This document shows positions 45,825 to 56,046 of a stretch of DNA of 64,000 nucleotides, in pieces. Numbering within the stretch: position 1 is the first letter of the stretch; every line of letters starts with the position of its first letter. The DNA is from Acinetobacter pecorum (GTDB taxonomy: Bacteria > Pseudomonadota > Gammaproteobacteria > Pseudomonadales > Moraxellaceae). A program made the translations under genes and the position numbers. The stretch covers positions 114,576 through 178,575 of the forward strand of contig NZ_JACSPT010000006.1 of NCBI RefSeq assembly GCF_014837015.1, given 5' to 3'. The notes below the pieces were generated by a model. It did not search any database and was not told the origin of the DNA. It was given only the letters and a program-made list of their open reading frames with translations.

Positions 45825-46823
45825 CTAGTCAGCCGAAATATCTTCAAACAGGATTGAAGACAGGTAGCGTTCACCGCCGTCTGGCAAAATCACCACAATA
45901 TTCTTGCCGGCATTTTCAGGACGAGCAGCCACCTGGGCCGCTGCTGCCATCGCTGCACCACATGAAATTCCCACAAGGATACCTTCTTGAGCGGCAGTTT
46001 TACGTGCCCATTCAACTGCTTCTGCGCTATTAATAGCAATCACTTCATCGACCAGATCCAGATCCAGATTACCTGGAATGAAGTTGGCGCCGATACCCTG
46101 AATTTTGTGCGGTCCAGGGGTTAGGGTTTCACCGCGCTTGGCCTGACCAATAATCGCAGATTCAGCAGGTTCCACCGCCACTGAATATAAAGGCTTATTT
46201 TTTACCTTTTCAAAATAACGTGAAACCCCGGTAATAGTACCACCGGTGCCGACACCCGCCACCAGAATATCGACATTACCACCGGTAGCTTCCCAGATTT
46301 CTGGCCCTGTAGTTTCTTCGTGAATTTTTGGATTGGCCGGGTTTTCAAACTGTTGTGGCAGGTAGTACAGTTCAGGGTTCTCATTGACTAAACGTTGTGC
46401 TTCTTCTACTGCCCCTTTCATGCCTTTAGCCGGATCTGTCAGTACCAGATTAGCACCTAGCGCTTTAACCACTTTACGGCGCTCAATACTCATACTCGAT
46501 GGCATGGTCAAAGTAATATCATAGCCTTTGGCTGCAGCAACGAAAGCCAGTGCAATCCCAGTGTTGCCACTGGTTGGCTCCACAATATGCATCCCCGGCT
46601 TGAGTTTGCCTGACTTTTCTGCATCAGCAACTAGTGCTGCACCCACACGACACTTTACTGAAAATGCAGGATTACGGCTCTCAATTTTTGCAAGTACATT
46701 GGCTGGACCTGAAATCACACGATTAATGCGAACAAGTGGTGTATTTCCAATCGCCTCTGCATTATTACTATAAACCGCTATACCTAGATTACTCGGTACT
46801 GGAAAAGCTGAATCTGTACTCAT
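45825..46823 (-). CDS. cysK: Cysteine synthase A (O-acetylserine sulfhydrylase)
   Basis: A 332-residue PLP enzyme that makes cysteine from O-acetylserine and sulfide. The PLP lysine is Lys57 ([11 protein letters not shown]), the substrate loop is [10 protein letters not shown], and the phosphate-binding motif is [10 protein letters not shown]. The N-terminus is about 15 residues longer than in E. coli CysK. It is divergent from an ArsR-type regulator resembling sulfide/persulfide sensors, which may control it. Confidence 0.93.
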   Translation of the reverse strand: MSTDSAFPVPSNLGIAVYSNNAEAIGNTPLVRINRVISGPANVLAKIESRNPAFSVKCRVGAALVADAEKSGKLKPGMHIVEPTSGNTGIALAFVAAAKGYDITLTMPSSMSIERRKVVKALGANLVLTDPAKGMKGAVEEAQRLVNENPELYYLPQQFENPANPKIHEETTGPEIWEATGGNVDILVAGVGTGGTITGVSRYFEKVKNKPLYSVAVEPAESAIIGQAKRGETLTPGPHKIQGIGANFIPGNLDLDLVDEVIAINSAEAVEWARKTAAQEGILVGISCGAAMAAAAQVAARPENAGKNIVVILPDGGERYLSSILFEDISAD

Positions 46824-47104
46824 GATGATATCCCTGATGTTATTGGTTCAAGTCATTTAAACATCATACAAGCATTTTTGTGCTTTGTAGATGTTTGATG
46901 AAACTTGCACTTCATTGCACGAATGAGAACTAAAATGCTTCTCACATGCTGCAATAAATTTATCTTATCTATCAATATTTAAAATATAATTTTAATTGAT
47001 AATTCAATTCATTAAAAACCATAAAACTTAACTGTTTTTAGCAATGTATTAAGGACCCAGCCCCGTATAATTGACTGGCTGTAACTTTATAATGGATATA
47101 TTGA
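46824..47104. promoter_or_regulatory. Divergent region between cysK and the ArsR gene
   Basis: A 281-base AT-rich gap containing both promoters. TTTTAATTGATAATTCAATTCATTAAAA (46990-47017) is partly symmetric and could include an ArsR site, but I cannot assign a dyad firmly. Confidence 0.3.
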
Positions 47105-47422
47105 ATGAAAACCGATTTTGAAATCACGACCATGCGCAATTCAGCAGAACAGGTCGTCGGCATTTTAAAATCTCTGGCCAATACTGACCGTCTTCTCATT
47201 TTATGCCATCTGTCACAAGCGGAACTGAATGTTTCAGAAATCGAGCAAATGACTGAAATCAAACAGCCTACGCTCTCCCAGCAGCTGATGATGCTGCGTA
47301 AAAGTGATGTAGTCCATACCCGGCGTAATGGCAAACAGATTTATTATTCAATTAAAGACCAAAATTTGATTGTCGTCTTAAATACACTTTACCAATTATA
47401 TTGCAGCAATAAGGTAAATTAA
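47105..47422 (+). CDS. ArsR-family regulator, BigR/SqrR-like sulfide sensor candidate
   Basis: A 105-residue winged-helix repressor (QVVGILKSLANTDRLLILCHL, then QPTLSQQLMMLRKSDVVHTRRNGKQIYYSI). It has exactly two Cys residues, Cys34 and Cys100. The 66-residue spacing equals that of the redox pair in BigR and SqrR, which form a tetrasulfide bridge with reactive sulfur. No metal-site cluster typical of ArsR or SmtB is visible. Neighbours are cysK (divergent) and a SulP transporter (downstream, same strand), which fits sulfur control. Confidence 0.8.
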   Translation: MKTDFEITTMRNSAEQVVGILKSLANTDRLLILCHLSQAELNVSEIEQMTEIKQPTLSQQLMMLRKSDVVHTRRNGKQIYYSIKDQNLIVVLNTLYQLYCSNKVN

Positions 47423-47605
47423 TGGTTATTTAAATTTTAGACATTAAAGGTGTTTTACATTATAAAAATCAGAATTCCAGATTTTTAGATGCAATGTGAC
47501 TTGTTCCGATGATTCTAAATATGAATCATCACATATTTAGAACAGCTAAGACTTCTTAGCAGAATTTGTGCATAATATATCTATATTTGTGATTTAGACC
47601 TTTTT

Positions 47606-49354
47606 ATGCCAAATTCCAAGTCTAAAATTCTGCATAAACTCCCTGCCTGGGCCTGGTTAAGCCACTATACGCCAGTCAAATTTAAATCCGATGTTCTGGC
47701 TGCCCTGATTGTAGTGGCCATGCTGGTGCCCCAAGGGATGGCCTATGCCATGCTTGCAGGCTTGCCACCGATCATGGGTTTATATGCCAGCATCCTGCCA
47801 ATGATCATTTATGCTTTGCTCGGTGGTAGTTCGACTTTGTCAATCGGCCCCGTGGCCATCATTTCCATGATGACCTTCGCCACGCTTAATCCCTTGTTTG
47901 AAGTGGGTTCCCCGGTCTATATTGAAGCTGCAATGTTATTGGCACTGATGGTTGGCATTATCTCCCTGCTTTTAGGCGTATTCCGTTTTGGTTTTCTGAT
48001 CCAGCTAATCAGTCATCCCGTGATTCAAAGTTTCATCATTGCATCAGCATTGCTCATTGCTTTTGGCCAGTTAAAGTTTTTGGTTGACCTCCCCTTAAAA
48101 GCCAATAATATTCCGGAGTTTGTCAGTAGCTTGTTGCAATACTTCCCGCTATTGCACCTTCCTAGCCTGATTTTCGGCCTGCTGTCTATCAGTCTGCTGA
48201 TCTATCTGCCCAAGTTATTAAAATCTCAGGCTGTACAAAGCCGGATTGGTCCTACAGATTTTCTGGTCCGGGCGGTACCCCTGATTCTGGTGTGTCTCGG
48301 CATTGCTGCAATTGTATTTCTGGATTTAAAGATTTATGGCATTAAAACTGTCGGTGCAATTCCATCCGGTTTTCCACCTTTATCCTTTCCACACTGGAAC
48401 TGGGAACTGGTCATGACCTTGTTGCCTGGTGCCAGCATGATCGCCATGATCAGCTTTGTAGAATCGCTTTCGATTGCGCAAGCCACAGCATTGCAGCAGC
48501 GCAGCCATCTAGATAGTAATCAGGAACTGATCGCGCTTGGCCTGGCCAATATCAGTGCAGGCGTAAGCTCAGCCTTTCCGGTAACGGGCAGCCTGTCACG
48601 GACTGTGGTGAATGCTGATGCCGGTGCCAAATCCCCTATGGCTGGTGTTTTATCTTCAATTCTGATTATTTTTGTCAGCCTGTTCTTTACCGGATTTTTT
48701 GAAGATCTGCCCCTGACGATTCTGGCCGCCACAATTATTGTCTCGATCTGGAAACTGGTTAACTTTCAGCCATTCGTTGATGCCTGGCGTTATTCCAAAG
48801 CAGATGGTCTTGCCATGTGGATTACTTTTCTGGGCGTGGTGCTGATTGACATTTCTACTGGTTTGCTGATTGGAATTGTATCAACTTTTGTGCTGATGTT
48901 ATGGCGCATCAGCCGGCCGCATATTGCAGTCGTGGGTCTAGTTGAAGGAACCCAGCATTTTCGCAATATTCAGCGCCATCAGGTCATCACCTCAGATCGG
49001 GTGCTGTCACTGCGGATTGATGAAAATCTATCGTTTCTGAATGCCAATAACTTCAAAGGATATCTGATCAATGAGATCAGCCTGAATGACAAGCTACAAC
49101 ACGTGATTTTAAACTGTTCCAGTATCAGTGCCATTGATCTGAGTGCTCTGGAAATGCTGGAAGATTTAAATGCTGAATTGGCCAAACTGGATATTCACCT
49201 GCATTTCGCAGAAGTCAAAGGCCCGGTGATGGATAAACTGCAGGCGTCCAGATTGATGAAGCATCTGAGTGGCCGGATTTATCTGACACATTTTCAGGCG
49301 ATCCGAGATCTGGCGCCAGAGATCTTTGAACAGCATAAAGATTATACAATTTAG
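47606..49354 (+). CDS. SulP-family anion transporter with STAS domain
   Basis: A 582-residue membrane protein. The SulP signature LIVVAMLVPQGMAYAMLAGLPPIMGLYASILPM is near residue 35, about twelve helices follow, and a cytoplasmic STAS domain occupies residues 440-570 (HVILNCSSISAIDLSALEMLEDL). SulP proteins carry sulfate, bicarbonate or dicarboxylates. It follows the ArsR gene by 183 bases, so sulfate is plausible but not shown. Confidence 0.88.
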   Translation: MPNSKSKILHKLPAWAWLSHYTPVKFKSDVLAALIVVAMLVPQGMAYAMLAGLPPIMGLYASILPMIIYALLGGSSTLSIGPVAIISMMTFATLNPLFEVGSPVYIEAAMLLALMVGIISLLLGVFRFGFLIQLISHPVIQSFIIASALLIAFGQLKFLVDLPLKANNIPEFVSSLLQYFPLLHLPSLIFGLLSISLLIYLPKLLKSQAVQSRIGPTDFLVRAVPLILVCLGIAAIVFLDLKIYGIKTVGAIPSGFPPLSFPHWNWELVMTLLPGASMIAMISFVESLSIAQATALQQRSHLDSNQELIALGLANISAGVSSAFPVTGSLSRTVVNADAGAKSPMAGVLSSILIIFVSLFFTGFFEDLPLTILAATIIVSIWKLVNFQPFVDAWRYSKADGLAMWITFLGVVLIDISTGLLIGIVSTFVLMLWRISRPHIAVVGLVEGTQHFRNIQRHQVITSDRVLSLRIDENLSFLNANNFKGYLINEISLNDKLQHVILNCSSISAIDLSALEMLEDLNAELAKLDIHLHFAEVKGPVMDKLQASRLMKHLSGRIYLTHFQAIRDLAPEIFEQHKDYTI

Positions 49355-49682
49355 GACCATTTAGACTTATACTCATGCCCGGCTATATAAAGCGGATATG
49401 AGTTCATGTCTTTTATGAATTTTCAAATATAATTTGAATTTCTTGGTCTGAAATTGATATTTATTTCATCTATAAAATTTTCTCCGAGATGATTTATCCA
49501 TCATGTGCAGATTTTTTCTTCAAAAAAAACAATATCTAAAACCAGTTAACTTTAGAATATATTAATAATATCAATAGTTTGACTTTAATATGAAAATATA
49601 GTCGAAGCCCTGTTTAATTTAAGTATAAAATAGCACGACTTTTTTCCCCATTTCGCCCTCGTAATTTTCACAAGGCAACCTT
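49355..49682. other. AT-rich intergenic region before sstT
   Basis: A 328-base gap. I saw no gene or clear terminator; CACAAGGCAACCTT at its end gives the ribosome site of sstT. Confidence 0.35.
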
Positions 49683-50879
49683 ATGTTTTCTGCCCTTACG
49701 CGCATGAGCTTAGTCTCTCGAATCATCATCGCCATTATTTTAGGCGTGGCTGTGGCTGTGGTATTTCCCGAAGTTGCTCCCTCATTAAGCCTACTGGGCG
49801 ACCTGTTTATTAAAGCCTTGAAATCTGTTGCACCGATTCTGGTTTTCATTTTAGTGTTAGCTTCTATCGCGAATTTTAAGGTGGGTCAGTCTAACTCTGC
49901 TATCAGGCCGATTATGATAATGTATGCGGTTGGTATGTTCCTTGCTGCACTCAGCGCTGTGGTTGCGAGTATTTTATTCCCAAGTACACTGTTCCTGGAT
50001 ATCGCTACACAAACTGACTTGCAGCCACCTGGCAGTCTGGTAGAAATTCTGAAAAATTTGCTGCTCAGTTTTGTCGCTAATCCGGTGGTTGCCATTGCTG
50101 AAGCTAACTTTATTGGTATCCTGGCTTGGTCAGTAGCCTTAGGTATTGCTTTCCGTCATGCATCAGATACAACCAAGACACTTTTGAATGATGCAGCCTT
50201 TGCGGTGAATTATGTAATTCGTCTTGTTATCAGTTTTGCGCCTGTAGGTATTTTTGGTCTGGTTGCAGTGACTTTTGCTGAGTCTGGCCTCGAAACGCTG
50301 ACCAGTTACGTGCATTTACTTGCCGTGTTGCTCGGAACCATGGTCTTTGTGGCTCTGGTCATTAATCCGCTTCTGGTTGCCTTAATCACGCGTAATAACC
50401 CATATCCACTGGTGTTCACTTGTTTGCGAGAAAGTGGTATTACTGCTTTCTTTACCCGTAGTTCGGCAGCCAATATTCCAGTAAACCTGGATCTGGCAAA
50501 ACGTTTAGGTGTCAAAGAATCGACTGCAAGTATTGCAATACCTCTCGGTGCTGCAATCAACATGGCTGGTGCTTCTGTCACTATTACCGTATTGTCATTG
50601 GCTGCCGTGAATACTTTGGGAATTAATGTCGATTTTACCACCATGCTGATTCTTTCGGTGGTGGCTGCAATCTCGGCATGCGGGGCTTCTGGTGTTGCCG
50701 GTGGTTCATTGCTATTGATTCCGGTCGCATGTGGCCTGTTTGGTATTTCTTCAGACATTGCCATGCAAGTTGTTGCAATTGGTATGGTAATCAGTGTATT
50801 ACAGGATTCTACTGAAACCGCGCTAAATTCATCGACTGACGTTTTGTTCACGACAGCAGTAGACCGCGCATCAAATTGA
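49683..50879 (+). CDS. sstT: Serine/threonine:Na+ symporter
   Basis: A 398-residue member of the dicarboxylate/amino acid:cation symporter family. It has the SstT-type start [18 protein letters not shown], the serine-rich re-entrant loop [14 protein letters not shown], the [21 protein letters not shown] segment and [19 protein letters not shown] at the C-terminus. It imports serine and threonine with sodium. AAGG precedes the ATG. Confidence 0.92.
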   Translation: MFSALTRMSLVSRIIIAIILGVAVAVVFPEVAPSLSLLGDLFIKALKSVAPILVFILVLASIANFKVGQSNSAIRPIMIMYAVGMFLAALSAVVASILFPSTLFLDIATQTDLQPPGSLVEILKNLLLSFVANPVVAIAEANFIGILAWSVALGIAFRHASDTTKTLLNDAAFAVNYVIRLVISFAPVGIFGLVAVTFAESGLETLTSYVHLLAVLLGTMVFVALVINPLLVALITRNNPYPLVFTCLRESGITAFFTRSSAANIPVNLDLAKRLGVKESTASIAIPLGAAINMAGASVTITVLSLAAVNTLGINVDFTTMLILSVVAAISACGASGVAGGSLLLIPVACGLFGISSDIAMQVVAIGMVISVLQDSTETALNSSTDVLFTTAVDRASN

Positions 50880-50921
50880 TTTTATATTAATTAAACAATA
50901 TGTTTAGCCATTGATGTTGTT

Positions 50922-51599
50922 ATGCCATTACAGCGTTTACCCATCTGGATTCATCTGGGTGCATTTTTTCTTGCCGTGAATGCCGGCATGATTAATGTAC
51001 TCGGTCTGATTACCGTCCTGCACCAATCCGTTTCCCATATGACCGGTAATATCAGTATGCTGGCCATGGCGCTGGTGAATTGGGAACCGCAGCATATCGT
51101 GTATCTGTTTCTGGTAACGCTATGTTATGTCATTGGCTCAATGTATAGCGGTCTTATTCTGGGTAACAGTCACTTTCAGTTAGGACGTCTTTATGGCTAT
51201 CCGCTCAGCCTGGTGGCTTTGTTTATTCTGCTAAGCTGGATATTGCTCCCTTATTTTCCTCGCTATGGCCTGCTCTGGGCCTGTACAGCAATGGGCGTAC
51301 AAAATGCCATGGTCAGCCATTATAAGGGCGCAATTATTCGCACCACGCATTTATCTGGCGTACTGACCGATCTTGGTCTGGCCTTAGGCTACCGTATACG
51401 CGGATTGGATGTGGAACCACGCCGGGTGATTTTACATGTTCTGATTTTACTCGGTTTTTTCGGTGGTGGTCTTCTTGCCAGCTGGGTTTATCCTTATTTA
51501 AAATTAAACGCATTCCTGATCCCGGTCGTGTTAAGTCTGACCCTCAGCCTCACCTACTGGGTGATTTATATACGTTATCGACATCAATTCGACTCATAA
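50922..51599 (+). CDS. YoaK/DUF1275 family membrane protein
   Basis: A 225-residue inner-membrane protein with about six helices. FFLAVNAGMINVLGLITVLHQSVSHMTGN and the later QNAMVSHYKGAIIRTTHLSGVLTDLG are hallmark DUF1275 segments. Function is unknown; members are often called YoaK-like permeases. It follows sstT by 42 bases and precedes the DUF2058 gene by 12, so the three may share a transcript. Confidence 0.88.
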   Translation: MPLQRLPIWIHLGAFFLAVNAGMINVLGLITVLHQSVSHMTGNISMLAMALVNWEPQHIVYLFLVTLCYVIGSMYSGLILGNSHFQLGRLYGYPLSLVALFILLSWILLPYFPRYGLLWACTAMGVQNAMVSHYKGAIIRTTHLSGVLTDLGLALGYRIRGLDVEPRRVILHVLILLGFFGGGLLASWVYPYLKLNAFLIPVVLSLTLSLTYWVIYIRYRHQFDS

Positions 51600-51611
51600 C
51601 TGGACATTCTT

Positions 51612-52148
51612 ATGGTTAAAAACGCATTACAGGCACAATTGTTAAAGGCAGGTCTGGTCGATAATAAGAAAGCAAAAAAACTGTCAAAACAGGCCGTTCA
51701 CGAAAAGCGCACTGGCGATAGCAGTGATGCTGAAATCAAGGCTAAAATTGAACAGGCCAAACAGGAAAAGCTAGCAAAAGATCAGGCGATTGAACGAGAG
51801 AAAAAAGCAGCGCTGCAGGAAAAAGAGCTCAAAGCTGCTATTATGCAAATGATCAATCAGCATAAAATTCGTGACACTGACGGTGAAATTGCCTATCAGT
51901 TTATTGATAATTCTAAAATCAAGAAAGTCTATCTGAATCAGCAAATTTATAATGCCCTGGTTGCAGGAAGCCTGGTGATCGCCCGCGAAAATGAAAGCTA
52001 TGCTTTCCTGCCTAAAGCGCTGGCGGATCGTATCAATGCCAAAATGCAAGGCTTTATCATCGTGAATAATTCAGAGAAAAATGAAGAAACGACTGATGAA
52101 GAAGATCCGTATGCAGATTATGTGATTCCAGATGATTTGATGTGGTAA
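51612..52148 (+). CDS. DUF2058 family protein (YaiL-like)
   Basis: A 178-residue soluble protein. The N-terminal half is highly charged and probably coiled coil (Lys/Glu/Gln-rich, residues 15-75). The C-terminal half has the DUF2058 pattern IAYQFIDNSKIKKVYLNQQIYNAL and ends in an acidic tail with DPYADYVIPDDLMW. E. coli YaiL is annotated as nucleoprotein/polynucleotide-associated, but the role is unknown. A strong terminator follows. Confidence 0.87.
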   Translation: MVKNALQAQLLKAGLVDNKKAKKLSKQAVHEKRTGDSSDAEIKAKIEQAKQEKLAKDQAIEREKKAALQEKELKAAIMQMINQHKIRDTDGEIAYQFIDNSKIKKVYLNQQIYNALVAGSLVIARENESYAFLPKALADRINAKMQGFIIVNNSEKNEETTDEEDPYADYVIPDDLMW

Positions 52149-52169
52149 GCCTATTCTTATCTAATAAAT

Positions 52170-52191
52170 AAAACCGGCTCAGGCCGGTTTT
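52170..52191 (+). terminator. Terminator after the DUF2058 gene
   Basis: AAAACCGGC pairs with GCCGGTTTT (9 bp, 4-base loop), followed by ATT. Confidence 0.85.
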
Positions 52192-52348
52192 ATTAAATTA
52201 TATCTTCAAGATCTTAGTTCAAATAATTAAAAATTGACTTAAGCTGGTATTTGAACACCTTTGCATCTATAACAAGATGAAATGTATTTTTAGAATAAAA
52301 AGATGCAGCTTAACCCGTCTCATCTACATCCTCATTTTTAAGCTGAAA

Positions 52349-54142
52349 CTAGATAGCTTCTACAGGTACATATACGGGCCACCAAGCAGCCTGACGAATC
52401 ACCTCAACATCAGACTCTTCTGTTTTAAGCTCAGAAATTCCTTGGTCCCGTGCAGTACGAAGCACTTCTAAGGCAACAACACTGGAAGTTACTCTCAGAT
52501 CGGCATTTGATGGTAATAACGAGGCACCTTCAGAACCTAAATTTGCCTGACTGGCCACGGCCTGGGCGGCGGCAAAGATCATTTCATCCGTGATTTTTTG
52601 AGCTTTGGCAACAATTGCACCAAAACCCAAACCTGGATAAAGTGCCGCATTATTGGCCTGGCCAATTTTATAGCGCACATTGTGATAAATCACATCATCA
52701 AATGGTGCTCCGGTTGCCACAAATACTTTCCCATTCGTCCACTCAATCAGCTGTTGCGGTGTTGCTTCATGTAGTAATGTCGGATTGGACAATGGGAAGA
52801 TGATGGGACGTTCAACATGACTGGCCATGTGTTTCACAATCTGCTCTGTAAATTGACCCGGTGTGGTAGACGTTCCTATTAAAATAGTGGGTCTTACTTG
52901 TGCAACAGTTTCTGCAAGATCAATAATCCCTTTATTTTGATTAGCTTTTGCTTGTAATGCTGCCATATGGGGCCAACGTGTTCTTGCCTCTATCGCAGTA
53001 TGATTAACTACCCGATTAAAACCAGCAACTTCAGCATTTTTACGCACATAGGTTTTTTGGAAATCTAGAAGACCATCATTCATATCTTCAGTTAATAAGC
53101 CGGGCAAATCGACTAACCAGATTCGGGAAATGGCTTGTTCTTTTGTCAGGCCGCTACGAATCATTTGAGCACAGATTTGATCTGCAATACCACAGCCTGC
53201 TGTGCCTGCACCAAAGATCACTACCCGCTGTTCAGTCCACGGTGTTTGACTTAATTTAACTGCATTTAACAGACCAGACATCACAATAGCACCTGTGCCC
53301 TGAATATCGTCGTTAAAGGTTGGAAGGGTTTCGCGGTAACGGTCCAAAATCCGCCGGGCATTGGTCGAACCAAAATCCTCCCAATGCAATACTGCTTGCG
53401 GAAATAACTTTCTTGCAGCTTTTATATAGGCATCTATAAAATCATCATATGCTTTGCCCTGAATCCGTTCATGCCGGTTCCCGACATAGGACGGATCATT
53501 TAATAATTTTTCATTATTGGTGCCTACATCCAGAATTACGGGGATGACCCGGTGTGGATCTATTCCCGCAGCTGCGGTATAAACCGCCAGCTTACCGATG
53601 GAAATATCTACCCCATTTGAACCCCAGTCTCCAATTCCCAGAATTTCCTCAGCATCGGAAGCGACTATCAGATCAATATCCCCAGATTCAGCACCATAGG
53701 ACTGCAGCTTTTCTTCAATACTTTCAGGCTCATTAATGCTTAAGAAAACACCACGTGGACGTGTCATGATTTCACTATAATTTTCAATTGCCTCCCCCAC
53801 AATCGGGTCATAAACTATAGGCAACATTTCCAGCATATGACGCTGTAATAATGCATAAAACAATGTCACATTATTATCATGCAGACGCCACATATAAATA
53901 TGCTTATCCAAATCACTGTTACAGGCTTGGTAAGCCTGATAGGTACGATTTAATTGCAGTTCCATATCAGTCGTCACCACGGGTGGTAAAATCCCGGTTA
54001 AATCCAAAGCTTTTCTTTCTTCTAAGCTAAATGAAGTCCCTTTATTTAAGGCAGGATCACGCAAAACTTCATAACCGCGTGCAGTAGTTTTAAATTTACG
54101 CTGATTATTTTCAATAACTACTTTAGCTTGACGAGTATACAT
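52349..54142 (-). CDS. maeA: NAD-dependent malic enzyme
   Basis: A 597-residue malic enzyme that decarboxylates malate to pyruvate. The Tyr is in YDPIVGEAIENYSE, the metal region in VLHWEDFGSTNARRIL and FNDDIQGTGAIV, and the NAD site is VIFGAGTAGCGIA. The PLSNPT segment is conserved. The large size with the N-terminal extension matches the long bacterial/mitochondrial NAD form. Of two close ATGs I prefer 54142, about 7 bases after AAAAGG. It is monocistronic. Confidence 0.92.
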   Translation of the reverse strand: MYTRQAKVVIENNQRKFKTTARGYEVLRDPALNKGTSFSLEERKALDLTGILPPVVTTDMELQLNRTYQAYQACNSDLDKHIYMWRLHDNNVTLFYALLQRHMLEMLPIVYDPIVGEAIENYSEIMTRPRGVFLSINEPESIEEKLQSYGAESGDIDLIVASDAEEILGIGDWGSNGVDISIGKLAVYTAAAGIDPHRVIPVILDVGTNNEKLLNDPSYVGNRHERIQGKAYDDFIDAYIKAARKLFPQAVLHWEDFGSTNARRILDRYRETLPTFNDDIQGTGAIVMSGLLNAVKLSQTPWTEQRVVIFGAGTAGCGIADQICAQMIRSGLTKEQAISRIWLVDLPGLLTEDMNDGLLDFQKTYVRKNAEVAGFNRVVNHTAIEARTRWPHMAALQAKANQNKGIIDLAETVAQVRPTILIGTSTTPGQFTEQIVKHMASHVERPIIFPLSNPTLLHEATPQQLIEWTNGKVFVATGAPFDDVIYHNVRYKIGQANNAALYPGLGFGAIVAKAQKITDEMIFAAAQAVASQANLGSEGASLLPSNADLRVTSSVVALEVLRTARDQGISELKTEESDVEVIRQAAWWPVYVPVEAI

Positions 54143-54664
54143 ATTCATACCTTTTAAAATAATTATAGGATGTTGAGAAAGTATCTGGATTAAATATCAG
54201 CTCAGCCGAGCATCTTTTTAGAATCAATACTTGTTAAAATATTATTCATATCTTTTCTTTATGCCATGCGAGTTTTTTTTGAAATCATTATTTTTTTAAA
54301 TTCTATGTTAATAATTATTCTACCTTTAGGCATTAATATTAAATGAGATAATTAAAAAATTGATTTCAATTTAATTATTCTTGCTTGTAAACCTAAATCA
54401 AATAATATTAGCTATGACTAAATATACAAATCTATATTTTGTAACTTCAAATATTATATATTGAAAAATAAAAACTTATTTCTCATAAAAAATATTCAGT
54501 AGCAAATCTATTGAATATGAAACTTGAAACCAAGCTAGAGCTGTATTTTCAGGCCTTTTTAACCGTTTGATAGTAAACAGCATATGAGGAAATGTATTAA
54601 AAGTTTATTTAAAATTAAAAAATTCATGCTAAAGCTATAAACTCTATAACTATTTTTTAATTGA
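54143..54664. other. Very AT-rich intergenic region
   Basis: A 522-base gap between divergent malic enzyme and mechanosensitive-channel genes. It is the most AT-rich stretch in the window apart from the right edge. It contains no frame of note; the two promoters must lie here. Confidence 0.35.
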
Positions 54665-55933
54665 ATGAGAAAAGATAACTTGGAACAGTTTAAGGTGATC
54701 GAGAATATACAGGTCTGGGCAGATCAGTACCCATGGCTGGAAATGCTGTCTTCACTCAGTATTGTGATTTTACTGGCCATTCTTGCCAATCTATTTGCCA
54801 AACAGGTTGTGGTACGTGGAATTCGTAAAATGATTTCCAAAATGCCTTTTGCACATAATGAAATCATTGCCGAGCATAGCGTGATTCGTCGCATTGCCAA
54901 TATCGTGCCCGCAATTGTAATTATGAACGGGATTACCACCGTTCCGCATTTATCTGACAAGGTTGAGACCTTCATCCAGATGGGTGCACAAGCCTTCATC
55001 TTCCTGACTATTGCTCTGGCAATTGGTGAACTACTCAATATTTTCAATCTGATTTATCAACGCAATCCTAAGTCGCGTAACAAGCCAATCAAGGGTTATT
55101 TACAGCTGGTCAAACTGATTATCTTCATCGTTTGTGGTCTGATGATTCTGGGAACTTTCCTGAAAAAAGATGTCTTTACCTTGCTGGCCGGATTTGGTGC
55201 CATGGCCGCGGTACTGATGCTGGTGTTCCAGAATACTATTTTGTCACTGGTGGCTTCAGTACAGATTTCATCTTATGACATGGTACGGATTGGCGACTGG
55301 ATTGAAATGCCTTCGCTAAATGCAGACGGCGATGTCATTGATATGTCATTACATACCATTACGGTACAGAACTTCGATAAAACAGTGACCACGATTCCAA
55401 CCAACAAACTGGTTACGGATACCTTTAAAAACTGGCGTGGCATGCAGGAAGCTGGGGCACGGCGGATCAAACGCTCGATTCACATTGATCAAAACAGCGT
55501 ACATTTTATGTCGGCTGAAGAACAGAACAAGCTGAAAAATTTTATTCTGCTGGATCAGTACCTAAATACCAAATCAGAAGAGCTGGAACAATTTAACCTG
55601 CAACTGAGCCATCATTCACAGTACAACCAGCGCCGTCTCACCAATCTTGGTACCTTCCGTGCCTATGTAGAGTTCTATCTGCAACAGCATCCGGGAATTA
55701 GCAAAAATCACTCCCTGATGGTGCGTCAGTTACAACCGACCAGTGAAGGTCTACCACTAGAAATATATGCCTTTACCAATACCACGGTTTGGGCCGAATA
55801 TGAAAATATCCAGTCTGATATTTTTGATCATCTATTGGCGATTATTCCTGAATTTGGTTTAAAAGTGTACCAAGCCCCTTCAGGTCTTGATTTAAAAGAA
55901 GCATTTAGTCAACCTTCTTCCATTATTAGTTAA
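54665..55933 (+). CDS. Mechanosensitive ion channel, MscS family (YbdG-like)
   Basis: A 422-residue channel with about five membrane helices in the first 190 residues, then the pore helix and beta domain LLAGFGAMAAVLMLVFQNTILSLVASVQISSYDMVRIGDWIEMP. A long soluble C-terminal part (residues 280-420) resembles E. coli YbdG more than the short MscS. It should open under membrane tension on osmotic downshock. A good terminator follows. Confidence 0.88.
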   Translation: MRKDNLEQFKVIENIQVWADQYPWLEMLSSLSIVILLAILANLFAKQVVVRGIRKMISKMPFAHNEIIAEHSVIRRIANIVPAIVIMNGITTVPHLSDKVETFIQMGAQAFIFLTIALAIGELLNIFNLIYQRNPKSRNKPIKGYLQLVKLIIFIVCGLMILGTFLKKDVFTLLAGFGAMAAVLMLVFQNTILSLVASVQISSYDMVRIGDWIEMPSLNADGDVIDMSLHTITVQNFDKTVTTIPTNKLVTDTFKNWRGMQEAGARRIKRSIHIDQNSVHFMSAEEQNKLKNFILLDQYLNTKSEELEQFNLQLSHHSQYNQRRLTNLGTFRAYVEFYLQQHPGISKNHSLMVRQLQPTSEGLPLEIYAFTNTTVWAEYENIQSDIFDHLLAIIPEFGLKVYQAPSGLDLKEAFSQPSSIIS

Positions 55934-55955
55934 TTATAAGTTCCGACAATTTTTT

Positions 55956-55987
55956 AAGCCTGAAATACTGTCCTATTTCAGGCTTTT
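55956..55987 (+). terminator. Terminator after the MscS-family gene
   Basis: AAGCCTGAAAT and ATTTCAGGCTT form a perfect 11-bp stem with an 8-base loop, then TT. Confidence 0.85.
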
Positions 55988-56046
55988 AACTATTCTGTTT
56001 TGATAAAAAATCAATAATTTAAAATATAAATTTAATCTTTGGGGGG

